Below, piece after piece: positions 10,790 through 21,538 of a DNA stretch of 64,000 nucleotides. The stretch comes from Burkholderiaceae bacterium (GTDB lineage Bacteria; Pseudomonadota; Gammaproteobacteria; Burkholderiales; Burkholderiaceae), in assembly GCA_021166835.1 (NCBI GenBank), contig JAJPEN010000091.1:1-64000 (forward strand). The letters run 5' to 3'. The notes beneath the pieces were generated by a model, which made no database searches, was not told where the DNA came from, and was given only the letters and a program-made list of their open reading frames with translations. Position 1 is the stretch's first letter; every line of letters begins with the position of its first letter. Position numbers and translations under genes: made by a program.

Positions 10790-11653
10790 ATGCGCCTGTG
10801 CGGATTCGAAGCCGGTCTCGATCGGCCGCTGTTTCTCATCGCCGGACCGTGCGCGATCGAGTCGCGCGAGCTCGCGCTCGACACCGCCGGCCAGCTGAAG
10901 GAAATCACGTCCACGCTCGGCGTGCCGTTCATCTACAAATCGTCGTTCGACAAGGCCAACCGCAGCGCGGGCACGTCGTTTCGGGGGCCCGGCATCGACG
11001 AAGGGCTGAAGATCCTCGACGAGGTGCGCCGCCAGGTCGGCGTTCCGGTGCTCACCGACGTGCACGAGATCGACCAGATCGCGCCGGTGGCGGCGGTCGT
11101 AGACGTGCTGCAGACGCCGGCTTTCCTCGTTCGGCAGACCGACTTCATCCGCGCGGTCGCCTCGGCGGGCCGACCGGTGAACATCAAGAAGGGGCAGTTC
11201 CTGGCGCCGCACGACATGAAGAACGTGGTCGAGAAGGCGCGTGCCGCGGCAATCGAGGCGGGTGGCGACGGTCGCAACATCCTCGTCTGCGAGCGCGGCG
11301 CCTCGTTCGGCTACAACAACCTCGTCTCCGACATGCGCTCGCTCGCCATCATGCGCGAAACCGGCTGCCCGGTGGTCTTCGACGCAACGCACTCGGTGCA
11401 GTTGCCGGGCGGGCAGGGTACGTCGTCGGGTGGCCAGCGCGAGTTCGTGCCGGTGCTCGCACGCGCGGCGGTGGCCGTCGGCGTTGCCGGGGTCTTCATG
11501 GAAACGCACCCCGACCCGGCGCGCGCGCTGTCCGACGGCCCCAACGCCTGGCCGCTGCAGCGCATGGCGGAACTGCTCGCGACGCTGCAGTCGATCGACG
11601 CGCTGGTCAAGCGCGACGGCTTTCCCGAACAGTCGCTCTCCGCTTCCGGCTGA
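10790..11653 (+). CDS. kdsA: 3-deoxy-8-phosphooctulonate synthase
   Basis: KdsA condenses phosphoenolpyruvate with arabinose 5-phosphate to give Kdo 8-phosphate for lipopolysaccharide. The 287-residue protein has the family motifs [24 protein letters not shown]-type GYNNLVSD and DATHSVQ. The ATG at 10790 follows an AGGGAAGG site; an in-frame ATG at 10772 overlaps the pyrG stop and is a weaker alternative. Confidence 0.96.
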   Translation: MRLCGFEAGLDRPLFLIAGPCAIESRELALDTAGQLKEITSTLGVPFIYKSSFDKANRSAGTSFRGPGIDEGLKILDEVRRQVGVPVLTDVHEIDQIAPVAAVVDVLQTPAFLVRQTDFIRAVASAGRPVNIKKGQFLAPHDMKNVVEKARAAAIEAGGDGRNILVCERGASFGYNNLVSDMRSLAIMRETGCPVVFDATHSVQLPGGQGTSSGGQREFVPVLARAAVAVGVAGVFMETHPDPARALSDGPNAWPLQRMAELLATLQSIDALVKRDGFPEQSLSASG

Positions 11654-13258
<1,605 letters not shown>

Positions 13259-13329
13259 CGCGCGGCGCTCGCGCGTCCGATCCGGCGCGCGATCGGGCTC
13301 GTCGGCAGCTTCACGAGGGATTGCCTCCG

Positions 13330-13674
13330 GTGCGCACGTTCGGCATCGTTCTCGCCTGCCTGCTCGCGCTGATCCAGTACCCGCTCTGGCTCGGCAAGGG
13401 CGGCTGGCTGCGCGTCTGGGAGCTCGATCGCCAGCTCGAGGCGCAGCAGGCGCTGAACGCGCGCATCGCGTCGAGGAACGACGCGCTCGAGGCGGAGGTG
13501 GCCGACCTGCGCGCGGGAAAGCAGGCGCTCGAGGAGCGCGCGCGTTACGACCTCGGCATGGTCAAGCCGGGCGAGCTGTTCGTGCAGATCAACGAGGCGC
13601 CGGCGAGCCGCTCGGTGCCGGTGTCCGACGGACAGGTGCGCACGGCGGCGATGGACGGCGCTACGCGGCGGTAG
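13330..13674 (+). CDS. ftsB: Cell division protein FtsB
   Basis: FtsB joins FtsL and FtsQ in the divisome. The 114-residue protein has a single N-terminal transmembrane helix, the YPLWLGKGGW motif and a coiled coil (about 35-75), followed by ARYDLGMVKPGE. It starts with GTG after a CCTCCGG-containing leader. Placement directly after eno is the classical location. Confidence 0.93.
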   Translation: MRTFGIVLACLLALIQYPLWLGKGGWLRVWELDRQLEAQQALNARIASRNDALEAEVADLRAGKQALEERARYDLGMVKPGELFVQINEAPASRSVPVSDGQVRTAAMDGATRR

Positions 13675-13700
13675 TTTCCCGGTTCGCAGCGTCCGAGCGG

Positions 13701-13928
13701 CACGTCGAGGCGAGGACACGCGCGGATGGCCTCCGACGAAGCCGCCCCTTCGGGGTCCCCTGCGCTGCTCGCGCTCGCGGGCGGCTGCGCAACTCGCCCT
13801 CATCGCGGCGGCCCCTTCGGGGCCTTGCGCTTCGGAGCTCGAACAGTGCTCGCCGACTTCCCCCGCGAGCGCTGCGCTGCTTGGCGGCTTCGAAGTCGGC
13901 CATCCGCGCGTGCCCTCGCCTCGACGTG
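13701..13928 (+). repeat. MITE-like repeat, copy 1
   Basis: This 228-bp element is bounded by perfect 12-bp terminal inverted repeats, CACGTCGAGGCG at the left and CGCCTCGACGTG at the right. Its interior is very similar to the reverse complement of copy 2. It encodes no transposase. No clear target-site duplication is seen. Confidence 0.7.
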
Positions 13929-14076
13929 AAGCAACCGTGTGCCCTGCGAACGAACAACCGTCGCGGCAACATGCCGCACCTGCCGTGCGCCCCCAGGCGC
14001 TTCACGTCGTCTCGCTGATTGCGCTCGTGCCGACGAACAGCGCGACGACTCTCGTCGTGCGCAACCGCCGGTGTTT

Positions 14077-14302
14077 CACGTCGAGGCGGCAGCTCGCGCT
14101 TGCGGCCGACTTCGAAGCCGCCGAGCAGCGCAGCCGAGGCGGGAGTAGTCGGCGAGCACTGTTCGAGCTCTGAGCAGCAAGGCCCGAAGGGGCGCCGCGG
14201 CGAGGGCGAGTTGCGCAGCCGCCCGGCTCGGCGAGCAGCGCAGGGGACCCCGAAGGGGCGGCTTCGTCGGAGGCCGCAAGCGCGAGCGGCCGCCTCGACG
14301 TG
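14077..14302 (-). repeat. MITE-like repeat, copy 2 (inverted)
   Basis: This 226-bp copy is inverted relative to copy 1 and has the same 12-bp terminal inverted repeats, extended to 14 bp by one extra pair at each side. Shared interior words include GCCCCTTCGGGGTCCCCTGC and GAGCTCGAACAGTGCTCG. The two copies could pair into one long cruciform. Confidence 0.7.
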
Positions 14303-14329
14303 ACGCGCGACCTCGGCGAACGCAGGGCC

Positions 14330-14854
14330 TTAGCCGATCCTCGCAAGCGACTGCCGGAACAGCTTCGCGCGCGCGACATAGCGCGCGGCGCCGTCGCGCA
14401 GCGTGGCCACCTGCTCGTCGGTGAGCGTGCGCACGACGCGGCCCGGCGAACCGAGGACGACGCTGCGCGGCGGGATCTCCTTGCCTTCGGAGACGAGCGC
14501 GCCGGCGCCGATCAGGCATTCGGCGCCGATCTTCGCGCCGTTCAGCACGATCGCCTGGATGCCGACCAGCGAGCCGTCGCCGATCGTGCAGCCGTGCAGC
14601 ATCGCCTGGTGGCCGATGGTGACCGCGTCGCCGACCTCGAGCGGATAGCCCGGATCGGTGTGCAGCACGCAGCTTTCCTGCACGTTGCTGCCGACGCCGA
14701 TGCGGATCGGCTCGTTGTCGCCGCGCATCGTCACGTGGAACCAGACGCTCGCGTCCTGTGCGAGCTCGATCGATCCGATCAGGTCCGCCGACTCGGCGAC
14801 CCATGCGTCGGCGTGGATCCTCGGCGTGCGGTCGCCAAGGCGGTAGATCGTCAT
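14330..14854 (-). CDS. Gamma carbonic anhydrase family protein
   Basis: This 174-residue left-handed beta-helix protein belongs to the gamma-carbonic anhydrase/YrdA family. Hexapeptide repeats run through most of the chain. The metal-binding histidines are visible in LHTDPG and GHQAMLHG. Many family members have no proven carbonic anhydrase activity. On the minus strand a TACACT (14884-14889) lies at a suitable distance for a -10. It is divergent from the PQQ dehydrogenase operon. Confidence 0.88.
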   Translation of the reverse strand: MTIYRLGDRTPRIHADAWVAESADLIGSIELAQDASVWFHVTMRGDNEPIRIGVGSNVQESCVLHTDPGYPLEVGDAVTIGHQAMLHGCTIGDGSLVGIQAIVLNGAKIGAECLIGAGALVSEGKEIPPRSVVLGSPGRVVRTLTDEQVATLRDGAARYVARAKLFRQSLARIG

Positions 14855-14937
14855 GTGGTGCTCACGCTTTTGGGGGATACCCGAGTGTAGTGGAACGGCG
14901 TAGGTTGTTCCTGCCCTGCGGCCAACGGGAGGGATCG

Positions 14938-16401
14938 ATGAATGCGTTCTCGATTGGAAACTTCCTCGGATGGGCACGACCCGGCGCGCGTGCCGCCTAC
15001 CTCGGTGCACTGGCTACAGCCGGATGCCTGGCGCCGGCAATCGCGCAGCAGGTTCCCGCGTCGCCGGATCAGGTGGCGCGCCCGGGCGGCACGATTCCCG
15101 GTGCGCCCAGGCTCGCGCTGGTCAAGGTCGCCGACGGCTTCCACGATCCGGTCGGCGTCACCGCGGCCAACGACGGATCGGGTCGCATCTTCGTCGTCGA
15201 GCGCGTAGGCCGCGTTCGCATCGTCGGCAAGGACGGCAAGGTTGCCGCCGAGCCCTTCCTCGATCTCACGAACTTCAACCCGCTCGGTTCCGACGTGCAG
15301 ACCGGCTTCGTCGAGCAGGGTCTCTGGTCGATCGCGCTGCACCCGAAGTTCAAGGAGAACCACTACGTCTACGTGCACTACGCATCGCTGCCGTTCAACG
15401 GCGCGTCGATGGTCGTGCGCTTCACGGTCGATCCCGCCAGCCCCGATCGCATCACGAAGGAGCAGCTGGTGAAGTCGGCGAAGGTGCTGATGAACATTCC
15501 GCAGCCGTACTACAACCACTATGGCGGAATGATCACCTTCGGGCCGGACGGCAAGCTCTACATCGGCAAGGGCGACGGCGGATGGGAGGGCGACCCGCTG
15601 AATGCGGGGCAGGATCTCACGGTGCTGTGGGCGAAGATCCTGCGCATCGACGTCGACACCGCAGACGACGTTCCCTACTCGATTCCGAAGGACAACCCGT
15701 ACGCGCGTGCCGACGTGCCGCAGCTGATGTCGTTGTTCGGTATCACCGAGAAGGGCTTCGCCGCGAACCAGATCAAGTCGCGGCCCGAAACCTGGGCCTA
15801 CGGGCTGCGCAATCCATACTCGTTCCACTTCGACGGCAAGTCCGGCGACCTGTTCATCGCCGACGTCGGCCAGAACCACTGGGAGGAAATCGACTGGCAG
15901 CCGGCTTCGTCGAAGGGCGGCGAGAACTACGGCTGGAAGTTCAACCAGGCGTCGCACTGCCATCCGCTGACCGGCCCCGACGACAAATGCCCGATCGTCG
16001 GCGTGCTGCCGGTGGCCGAGTATCCGCACCAGGAGCCCTATCCGGGTGCGCAGAAGCTCAAGACCGGCTGGGGCTGTTCGGCACAGGGCCTGGGCGTGGC
16101 GAACTATGCCGGGATGACCAAGACCTACCTGGTCGGCGACTGGTGTTCCGGACGACTGTTCGGCATCGCCTGGGACGCCGGCGCGTCGAAGTGGACGATG
16201 CAGGAGTTGTTGCAGACCGCGCTGCAGTTCACCGCCGGCAACGTCGACGCCGACGGCAACGTGCTCGCCACGAACTGCGTGTGCTTCTACACGGAGGACA
16301 AGGGTCCGACGGCGAATCCGCCAGGATCGCTGTGGCGGATCGTTCCTGCCGACCAGGTTCCGGCCGGAGCGGAAGTTGCGCGCACGCGGCCGTCGTCCTG
16401 A
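14938..16401 (+). CDS. PQQ-dependent sugar dehydrogenase, secreted
   Basis: This 487-residue periplasmic protein has an N-terminal signal peptide ending near AIAQQ and a six-bladed beta-propeller of the soluble glucose/sorbosone dehydrogenase type. Typical motifs include DGFHDPVGV, GLWSIALHPKF, GMITFGPDGKLYIG, the GLRNPYSF loop and FIADVGQN. It would oxidise a sugar or other alcohol using PQQ. GGGAGGG precedes the ATG. The next gene, a cytochrome c, overlaps its end and is the likely electron acceptor. Confidence 0.87.
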   Translation: MNAFSIGNFLGWARPGARAAYLGALATAGCLAPAIAQQVPASPDQVARPGGTIPGAPRLALVKVADGFHDPVGVTAANDGSGRIFVVERVGRVRIVGKDGKVAAEPFLDLTNFNPLGSDVQTGFVEQGLWSIALHPKFKENHYVYVHYASLPFNGASMVVRFTVDPASPDRITKEQLVKSAKVLMNIPQPYYNHYGGMITFGPDGKLYIGKGDGGWEGDPLNAGQDLTVLWAKILRIDVDTADDVPYSIPKDNPYARADVPQLMSLFGITEKGFAANQIKSRPETWAYGLRNPYSFHFDGKSGDLFIADVGQNHWEEIDWQPASSKGGENYGWKFNQASHCHPLTGPDDKCPIVGVLPVAEYPHQEPYPGAQKLKTGWGCSAQGLGVANYAGMTKTYLVGDWCSGRLFGIAWDAGASKWTMQELLQTALQFTAGNVDADGNVLATNCVCFYTEDKGPTANPPGSLWRIVPADQVPAGAEVARTRPSS

Positions 16402-16903
16402 ACGTGCGTCGACTGCGGCGGCGGTATTGCGCGCTGCCGCCGCATCGCGCGCGACCGGTCGTCGCCGCGCGACGCTTTTCGCGCTGGCCGTCGCGTGCGG
16501 TGCCGGAATCGCGTGCACGCAGGCGCATGCGGAGAAGCCGGTCTTTCGCCATCCGTTCGACGGACAGCCGATCGACGTTCCCGAGGCGAAGGCGAAGACC
16601 CCGGCGATCGAGCGCTTCAAGCAGACGGGCGAGAACCTGTATCGCAACGATGCCACTGCGGTCGGGCAGGGCAAGGCCTTGTACGACCAGTGGTGCCAGG
16701 TCTGCCACGCGGCCGACGGCACCGGAAAGATGTGTCCTTCGCTCGTCGGCAGCGATCACGTCTATCCGCAGACGTCGAACGACGCAGGCATGTTCGCCAT
16801 CCTCTATGCAGGCGCCTCGGGCGCCATGCAATCGTTCGCCTCGCGCATGTCACAGGACGAGATGCTCAAGGTGATCGCCTACGTGCGAACCCTGGCGAAA
16901 TGA
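16376..16903 (+). CDS. Periplasmic class I cytochrome c
   Basis: This protein has one c-type heme site, CQVCH, and a downstream Met region typical of a small mono-heme cytochrome. The N-terminus carries a signal peptide ending near AHA. The start is uncertain: TTG at 16376 has GGAG six bases upstream and overlaps the dehydrogenase gene by 26 bases; TTG at 16427 is another choice. It probably takes electrons from the PQQ dehydrogenase and passes them to the respiratory chain. Confidence 0.82.
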   Translation: MRARGRRPERASTAAAVLRAAAASRATGRRRATLFALAVACGAGIACTQAHAEKPVFRHPFDGQPIDVPEAKAKTPAIERFKQTGENLYRNDATAVGQGKALYDQWCQVCHAADGTGKMCPSLVGSDHVYPQTSNDAGMFAILYAGASGAMQSFASRMSQDEMLKVIAYVRTLAK

Positions 16904-18891
16904 CTCTGCGCGCACGACGTCGCTTTCGATCTTGCAAGCGCGCGGCGCGTCGCGCGGCGCCCGCGCTGGCGCGGATCGGGTTCGCGACCGTGCTCGCTTC
17001 GGCGGGTGCAACGCAAGCGCAGCCCACGGCCGAGCGCGACGCGCAAGGCGGCGGGGGCAGGCTCGAGGACGTCGTCGTCCAGGCGTATCGCGTGCCCACG
17101 CTCGAGCGCGAGGCCGTCGATAGCGTCACGATCGTCTCGCGCGAGCAGATCGAGCGCCACGACCTCGTGCACGGCCCGGACCTGTTCCGCCAGGTGCCGG
17201 GGCTCCAGGTCGACCAGCTCGGCGGCCCCGGCGGAATCAGCCTGCCGTACATACGCGGCAGCGATCCGAACCACGTGCTGGTGCTGATCGACGGCGTGCG
17301 CGTGAACGATCCGACCAACTCGCGGGGCGGCGGATTCGACCTCTCCGGCCTCGATCCCAGCCAGATCGAGCGCGTCGAGGTCCTGCGCGGCGCCGCATCG
17401 TCGGTTTACGGTGCGGACGCGATGGGCGGCGTGATAAACATCGTCACCCGGGCAGCGACGCGCAACGAGCCGAGCGGCGAGGTGGGCGTCGGCGCCGGGG
17501 GCCACGACTACCGCAACTGGCACGCGCGGGTTGCCGGCGGCGTCGGCCTCGCCCGGTTCTCGCTCGGCGCATCCCGGTTGCGCGACGGCAGCGATTCGAC
17601 CGGCGGCGCGATCGATCGAAAGGTCTTCACCGGTTCGGCGCGCTTCGCGCTCGGCGCCTCGGGAGGAGTAGATCTCGATGTGCGGCATGGCCAGCGCGAC
17701 AGCACGAGCTTTCCCGACGACAGCGGCGGTTTGCGACTGGCCGTCCTGCGTACGCTCGACCACCGAGAAGCGAGCGACACGAGCTGGAGCGTGCGCGCGC
17801 ACCGCGACTTCGGCGAACTCGTCACGCTGAGTGCCGCGCTCACCCGCTACCAGCGCGCCGAAGACATCGATTCGCCGGGCGTGGCGCCCGGCGTGCGCAG
17901 TCCGATCGGCTTGCCGGCGGCGGTTTCGCGCGCCGATTTCGAACGCGACGCGGCGCTGGTCAATCTCGTCATTCATCAGTCCGGAGGCAGCGAATTCGCG
18001 GCGGGCTTCGAATACCAGCGCGAGCACGGCGCCGATCGCATCGTCTATACGCTGTTCGGAACGCCGTTGCCGGCCGACTTCGACCTGCGTCGCAATACCC
18101 GGTCGGCGTTCGCCGAGTACAAATGGCTGGCGAGCGAGAATCTCGTCCTGCGCGCCGGACTTCGCCACGACAACGTCGACGGCATCGGCTCCGACACCAG
18201 TCCGAGCGCGGGTCTGCGCTACGCGCTGCGCTCCACCGGAGGGTCGATCCGCGCCAGCTACTCGGAGGGCTTCAAGCCGCCGAGCTTCTTTGCGCTCGGC
18301 CTGCCGCCGGTACTCAGCGGCAATCCCGACCTGCGTGCCGAGCACAGCAAGGGCGCATCGCTGGGCTACGAGCAGCCGTTCGCCGACGGCGCCGGCAAGG
18401 CGGCGGTCACGCTGTTCCGCACGCGCTACACCGATCTCGTCACTTTCGATAATGCAACCAACCGGCTCGTCAACGCGAATACCGTGGACGTGCGCGGCGC
18501 CGAATTCGAGTCGAGCTGGAAGGCGGCCGATTCGCTGGTGCTTCGCGCGCACTTCACACGGTTGATCACGCGCGTTGACGACGCCGGCGAGCCGCTGCGA
18601 CAAAGGCCCGGCAAGCGCGCCGGTGTTCAGGCGACGTGGGTTCCCGACGATCGGTGGTCGTTGGCCTGGAGCACCGAGTACGCCGGCGACATCTTCGATT
18701 CGTCGATCCCGACCGGAAACCTGATGCTGCCCACCTACCTGCGCAGCGACGCCGCGCTCGTGCTGCGCGCGCGCAAGTGGCTGCGCCTGACGTTCGCCAT
18801 CGACAACGTGTTCGACAAGCGCAACGAGTGGTACGTGGGCTTCGTCGCACCGGGACGACGCCTGCGCGCCGAGCTCACCGCGATGTTCTGA
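16900..18891 (+). CDS. TonB-dependent outer-membrane receptor (BtuB-like)
   Basis: This 663-residue receptor has a signal peptide, a plug domain (about 55-170) and a 22-strand beta-barrel ending in Phe. The plug resembles that of BtuB: IERHDLVHGPDLFRQVPG, YIRGS, VLVLIDGVRVND and YGADAMGGVINIVT. It overlaps the cytochrome c gene (ATGA), so the three genes form one operon. No cobalamin riboswitch is seen, so the ligand may be the dehydrogenase substrate, PQQ or a corrinoid. Its last 17 bases overlap the convergent acyl-CoA synthetase gene. Confidence 0.92.
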   Translation: MTLRARRRFRSCKRAARRAAPALARIGFATVLASAGATQAQPTAERDAQGGGGRLEDVVVQAYRVPTLEREAVDSVTIVSREQIERHDLVHGPDLFRQVPGLQVDQLGGPGGISLPYIRGSDPNHVLVLIDGVRVNDPTNSRGGGFDLSGLDPSQIERVEVLRGAASSVYGADAMGGVINIVTRAATRNEPSGEVGVGAGGHDYRNWHARVAGGVGLARFSLGASRLRDGSDSTGGAIDRKVFTGSARFALGASGGVDLDVRHGQRDSTSFPDDSGGLRLAVLRTLDHREASDTSWSVRAHRDFGELVTLSAALTRYQRAEDIDSPGVAPGVRSPIGLPAAVSRADFERDAALVNLVIHQSGGSEFAAGFEYQREHGADRIVYTLFGTPLPADFDLRRNTRSAFAEYKWLASENLVLRAGLRHDNVDGIGSDTSPSAGLRYALRSTGGSIRASYSEGFKPPSFFALGLPPVLSGNPDLRAEHSKGASLGYEQPFADGAGKAAVTLFRTRYTDLVTFDNATNRLVNANTVDVRGAEFESSWKAADSLVLRAHFTRLITRVDDAGEPLRQRPGKRAGVQATWVPDDRWSLAWSTEYAGDIFDSSIPTGNLMLPTYLRSDAALVLRARKWLRLTFAIDNVFDKRNEWYVGFVAPGRRLRAELTAMF

Positions 18892-20572
18892 GCGCTTCGG
18901 CGCGTGCCTGCTCCTGCTTGCGCAGCACCGCACGCTGCACCTTGCCGGTGGTCGTCATCGGCAGCTCCTCGACGAACTCGATCTCCTTCGGGTATTCGTA
19001 CGGCGCGAGCTTGCCGCGCACGTGCAACTGCAGCGCCTCGACGAGTTCGTCGCACGCGTGCTGGCCGGAGGCGAGCACGACATACGCTTTCACCAGGTTG
19101 CCGCGTTCGACGTCGGGCTTGGGCACGACGGCGGCGTTGGCCACCGCCGGATGACGTATCAGGCAGCTCTCGATCTCGCTCGGGCCGATACGGTAGCCGG
19201 CCGCCTTGAACATGTCGTCGGCGCGCCCGCCGTACCAGAGATAGCCGTCCGGATCGGCGGCGGCGAGATCGCCGGTGCGCAGCCAGTTGCCGGTGAACTT
19301 GCCGCGGGTGGCTTCGTCGTTGCGCCAGTAGCCGAGGAAGACGACCGGGTCGGGGTCGCCATGGATGTCGTGGCGGCCCACCGCGATTTCGCCGAGCTGT
19401 CCGGGCGGCAGTTCGTTGCCGTCGTCGTCGAGGATCGCGATGCGATGTCCGGGATAGGGGCGTCCGATCGAGCCCGGACGCGCCGGCCAGCGTTGCGCCG
19501 AGTTGCCGACGACGTAGTTCGCTTCGGTCTGTCCGAAGATCTCGTTGACGGTGACGCCCAGCGCGTCGCGGCACCAGTCGAACAGCGTGTCGCCCACCGC
19601 CTCGCCGCCGCTCATGATGGCGCGCAGCGCGAGCCGGTGGCGCTTGCGCGGCTCGGGATCGTGCTTCATCAGCATCTTCAGCGCGGTGGGGAAGAGGAAC
19701 GCGTTCGTCACGCCGTGTCGTTCGAGCATCTCGTAGGCGCGCGTCGGGTCGAAGCGGCCGCTGTGCGCGACGATCGGGCGTCCGAAGTACAGCGTGGGCA
19801 GCAGGGCGTCCATCAGTCCGCCGGTCCATGCCCAGTCGGCCGGCGACCAGAACACGTCGCGCGCGTGCGGGAACCAGTTCTGCGAGGCGACGAAGCCGGT
19901 GAGGTTGCCGATCAGCGTGCGATGCGCGATCAGTGCCCCCTTGGGCGGGCCCGTGGTGCCGCTCGTGTAGATGAGCACCGCCGGGTCGTCGGCATTCGTG
20001 CCGACCGCTTCGAAGCGGTCGCTGGCCGACGCGAGCAGCGACGACCACGCGTGTTCGCCGCCGCCGAGCGTGGACGCGGCGTCGCCGCGCGCGGGCGCGC
20101 AGCCATCGTCGACGACGATCAGGTGGCGCAGTGCATCGCCGCGCGCGGCGCGCAGCGCGTCGGCCTGCGTCGCGGCGACGATCGCGATCGATGCCTCGCT
20201 GTTCTCCAGCCGGTAGCGCAGCGCCTCCGGCCCGAACAGCATCGACAGCGGCATCGCGATCGCGCCCAGCGAATGGATCGCCACGTGCGAGACGACCGTC
20301 TCGGGCCGCTGCGGCAGCACGATCGCGACGCGATCGCCGCGCTGCGCGCCGAGCGCGCGCAGCGCATTCGCCAGCCGATTTCCGTCGCGCTGCAGGCTGC
20401 GGTACGCAATGCGTTCGATGCGTCCGTCGCCATGATCTACGATGAGCGCCGTGCGACGCGCATCGTCGGCCCAGCGCGTGCAGCAGGCCTGTGCGATGTT
20501 GAAGCGTTCGGGTACCTGCCAGCGGAATTGCGAGTACAGGGCCTCGTAGTCGTCGCGCAACCCGTCTCTCAT
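18875..20572 (-). CDS. AMP-dependent acyl-CoA synthetase
   Basis: This 565-residue adenylate-forming enzyme activates a carboxylic acid to its acyl-CoA. The phosphate-binding loop YTSGTTGPPKGA, the GQTEANYV acid-binding region, the hinge GYLWYGGRADDMFKAAGYRIGP region and the C-terminal catalytic Lys (TTGKVQR) are intact. The arrangement resembles medium-chain or acetyl-CoA synthetase-like enzymes. The substrate is unknown. The ATG at 20572 gives a normal N-terminus. It is divergent from an alpha/beta hydrolase gene. Confidence 0.92.
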   Translation of the reverse strand: MRDGLRDDYEALYSQFRWQVPERFNIAQACCTRWADDARRTALIVDHGDGRIERIAYRSLQRDGNRLANALRALGAQRGDRVAIVLPQRPETVVSHVAIHSLGAIAMPLSMLFGPEALRYRLENSEASIAIVAATQADALRAARGDALRHLIVVDDGCAPARGDAASTLGGGEHAWSSLLASASDRFEAVGTNADDPAVLIYTSGTTGPPKGALIAHRTLIGNLTGFVASQNWFPHARDVFWSPADWAWTGGLMDALLPTLYFGRPIVAHSGRFDPTRAYEMLERHGVTNAFLFPTALKMLMKHDPEPRKRHRLALRAIMSGGEAVGDTLFDWCRDALGVTVNEIFGQTEANYVVGNSAQRWPARPGSIGRPYPGHRIAILDDDGNELPPGQLGEIAVGRHDIHGDPDPVVFLGYWRNDEATRGKFTGNWLRTGDLAAADPDGYLWYGGRADDMFKAAGYRIGPSEIESCLIRHPAVANAAVVPKPDVERGNLVKAYVVLASGQHACDELVEALQLHVRGKLAPYEYPKEIEFVEELPMTTTGKVQRAVLRKQEQARAEALRTSR

Positions 20573-20626
20573 GCCTGTCTCCGTTTTCTTCTGTCCCGTC
20601 GGGCGCCGCCCGCAGGAGTGATCATT

Positions 20627-21538
20627 GTGCCCAGTTCCGCGGCCGGCGGCGCGTATCGCCCGCAACGCGAGAGTCGTTCGCTGTACCCCGTCGTGCGCGG
20701 GCTGCGCTACCACCTGCGCTGCTGGGACGGGGAAGGCGCCGAAGACGCCGTGCCGACGATGTTCCTGCTGCACGGATGGATGGACGTCTCGGCATCGTTC
20801 CAGTTCGTCGTCGACCGGCTGCCGCGGCGCTGGCGGGTGCTGGCGCCCGATTGGCGCGGTTTCGGCGAAACCGAGCGCACCGGTGCCGACACCTACTGGT
20901 TCCCCGACTACCTCGGCGACCTCGACGCGCTGCTGCACGCCTTCTCGCCGGCGCAGGCGGTCGACCTCGTCGGCCACAGCATGGGCGGCAACGTCGCGCT
21001 GCTGTACGCCGGAATCCGGCCGCAGCGCGTTCGCCGCGTCGTGAATCTCGACGGACTGGGGCTTGCCGCGACGCGACCGGAGCAGGCGCCCGGTCGTTAT
21101 GCGAAATGGCTCGATGCGCTCGCCACCGGCGCGTCGATGCGCGACTATGCGTCGCGCGAGGCGGTGGCCGAGCGGCTGATGCGCAACGACCCGCGGCTGA
21201 CCATCGATCGTGCCGCTTTTCTCGCGCTGCACTGGTCGCGCGAGAAAGCCGACGGCCGCTTCGAGCTGCTCGGCGATCCGCTGCACCGCCTGCCGTCGCC
21301 GATCCTCTACCGCGTCGACGAGACGCTCGCCTGCTGGCGCCAGGTGCGCGCCGACGTGCTGCTCGTCACCGCCGGCATCGTCGACGAGCGCAGCGCCTTC
21401 GCCCGGCAACCCGACTACGAGGAGCGGTTGCGCGCGATCCGCTCGCTGCGCAGGGTCGAAGTTGCCGATGCGGGCCACATGCTCCACCATGATCGTCCGG
21501 ACGAAATCGCCCGGCTGATCGAGGAGTTCTTCGCTTGA
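20627..21538 (+). CDS. Alpha/beta hydrolase
   Basis: This 303-residue alpha/beta hydrolase has the oxyanion HGWMD region, the nucleophile elbow GHSMGGN and a terminal catalytic His in AGHMLHHD. It is a probable cytoplasmic esterase or epoxide-hydrolase-like enzyme. GTG at 20627 is chosen because GGAG lies eight bases upstream; GTG at 20618 is in frame too. Its stop overlaps the TTG start of the PHP gene. It heads a four-gene run with the PHP, YciO and M50 genes. Confidence 0.9.
   Translation: MPSSAAGGAYRPQRESRSLYPVVRGLRYHLRCWDGEGAEDAVPTMFLLHGWMDVSASFQFVVDRLPRRWRVLAPDWRGFGETERTGADTYWFPDYLGDLDALLHAFSPAQAVDLVGHSMGGNVALLYAGIRPQRVRRVVNLDGLGLAATRPEQAPGRYAKWLDALATGASMRDYASREAVAERLMRNDPRLTIDRAAFLALHWSREKADGRFELLGDPLHRLPSPILYRVDETLACWRQVRADVLLVTAGIVDERSAFARQPDYEERLRAIRSLRRVEVADAGHMLHHDRPDEIARLIEEFFA

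Larger units (their letters stand above)
13675..14329. other. Non-coding island with two inverted repeat elements
   Basis: This 655-base gap between ftsB and the carbonic anhydrase holds no credible gene. Most of it is two copies of one element in opposite orientation, separated by 148 bases. Reading frames through the copies give low-complexity Ala/Arg/Ser peptides with no family signature. Confidence 0.7.

Noticed and set aside
13726..14173. Short open frames inside the MITE-like repeats
   Set aside because: They follow the repeat, have low-complexity Ala/Ser/Arg composition and carry no family motif.
14855..14937. Cobalamin riboswitch ahead of the BtuB-like receptor operon
   Set aside because: The gap is only 83 bases and has no B12-box-like sequence.
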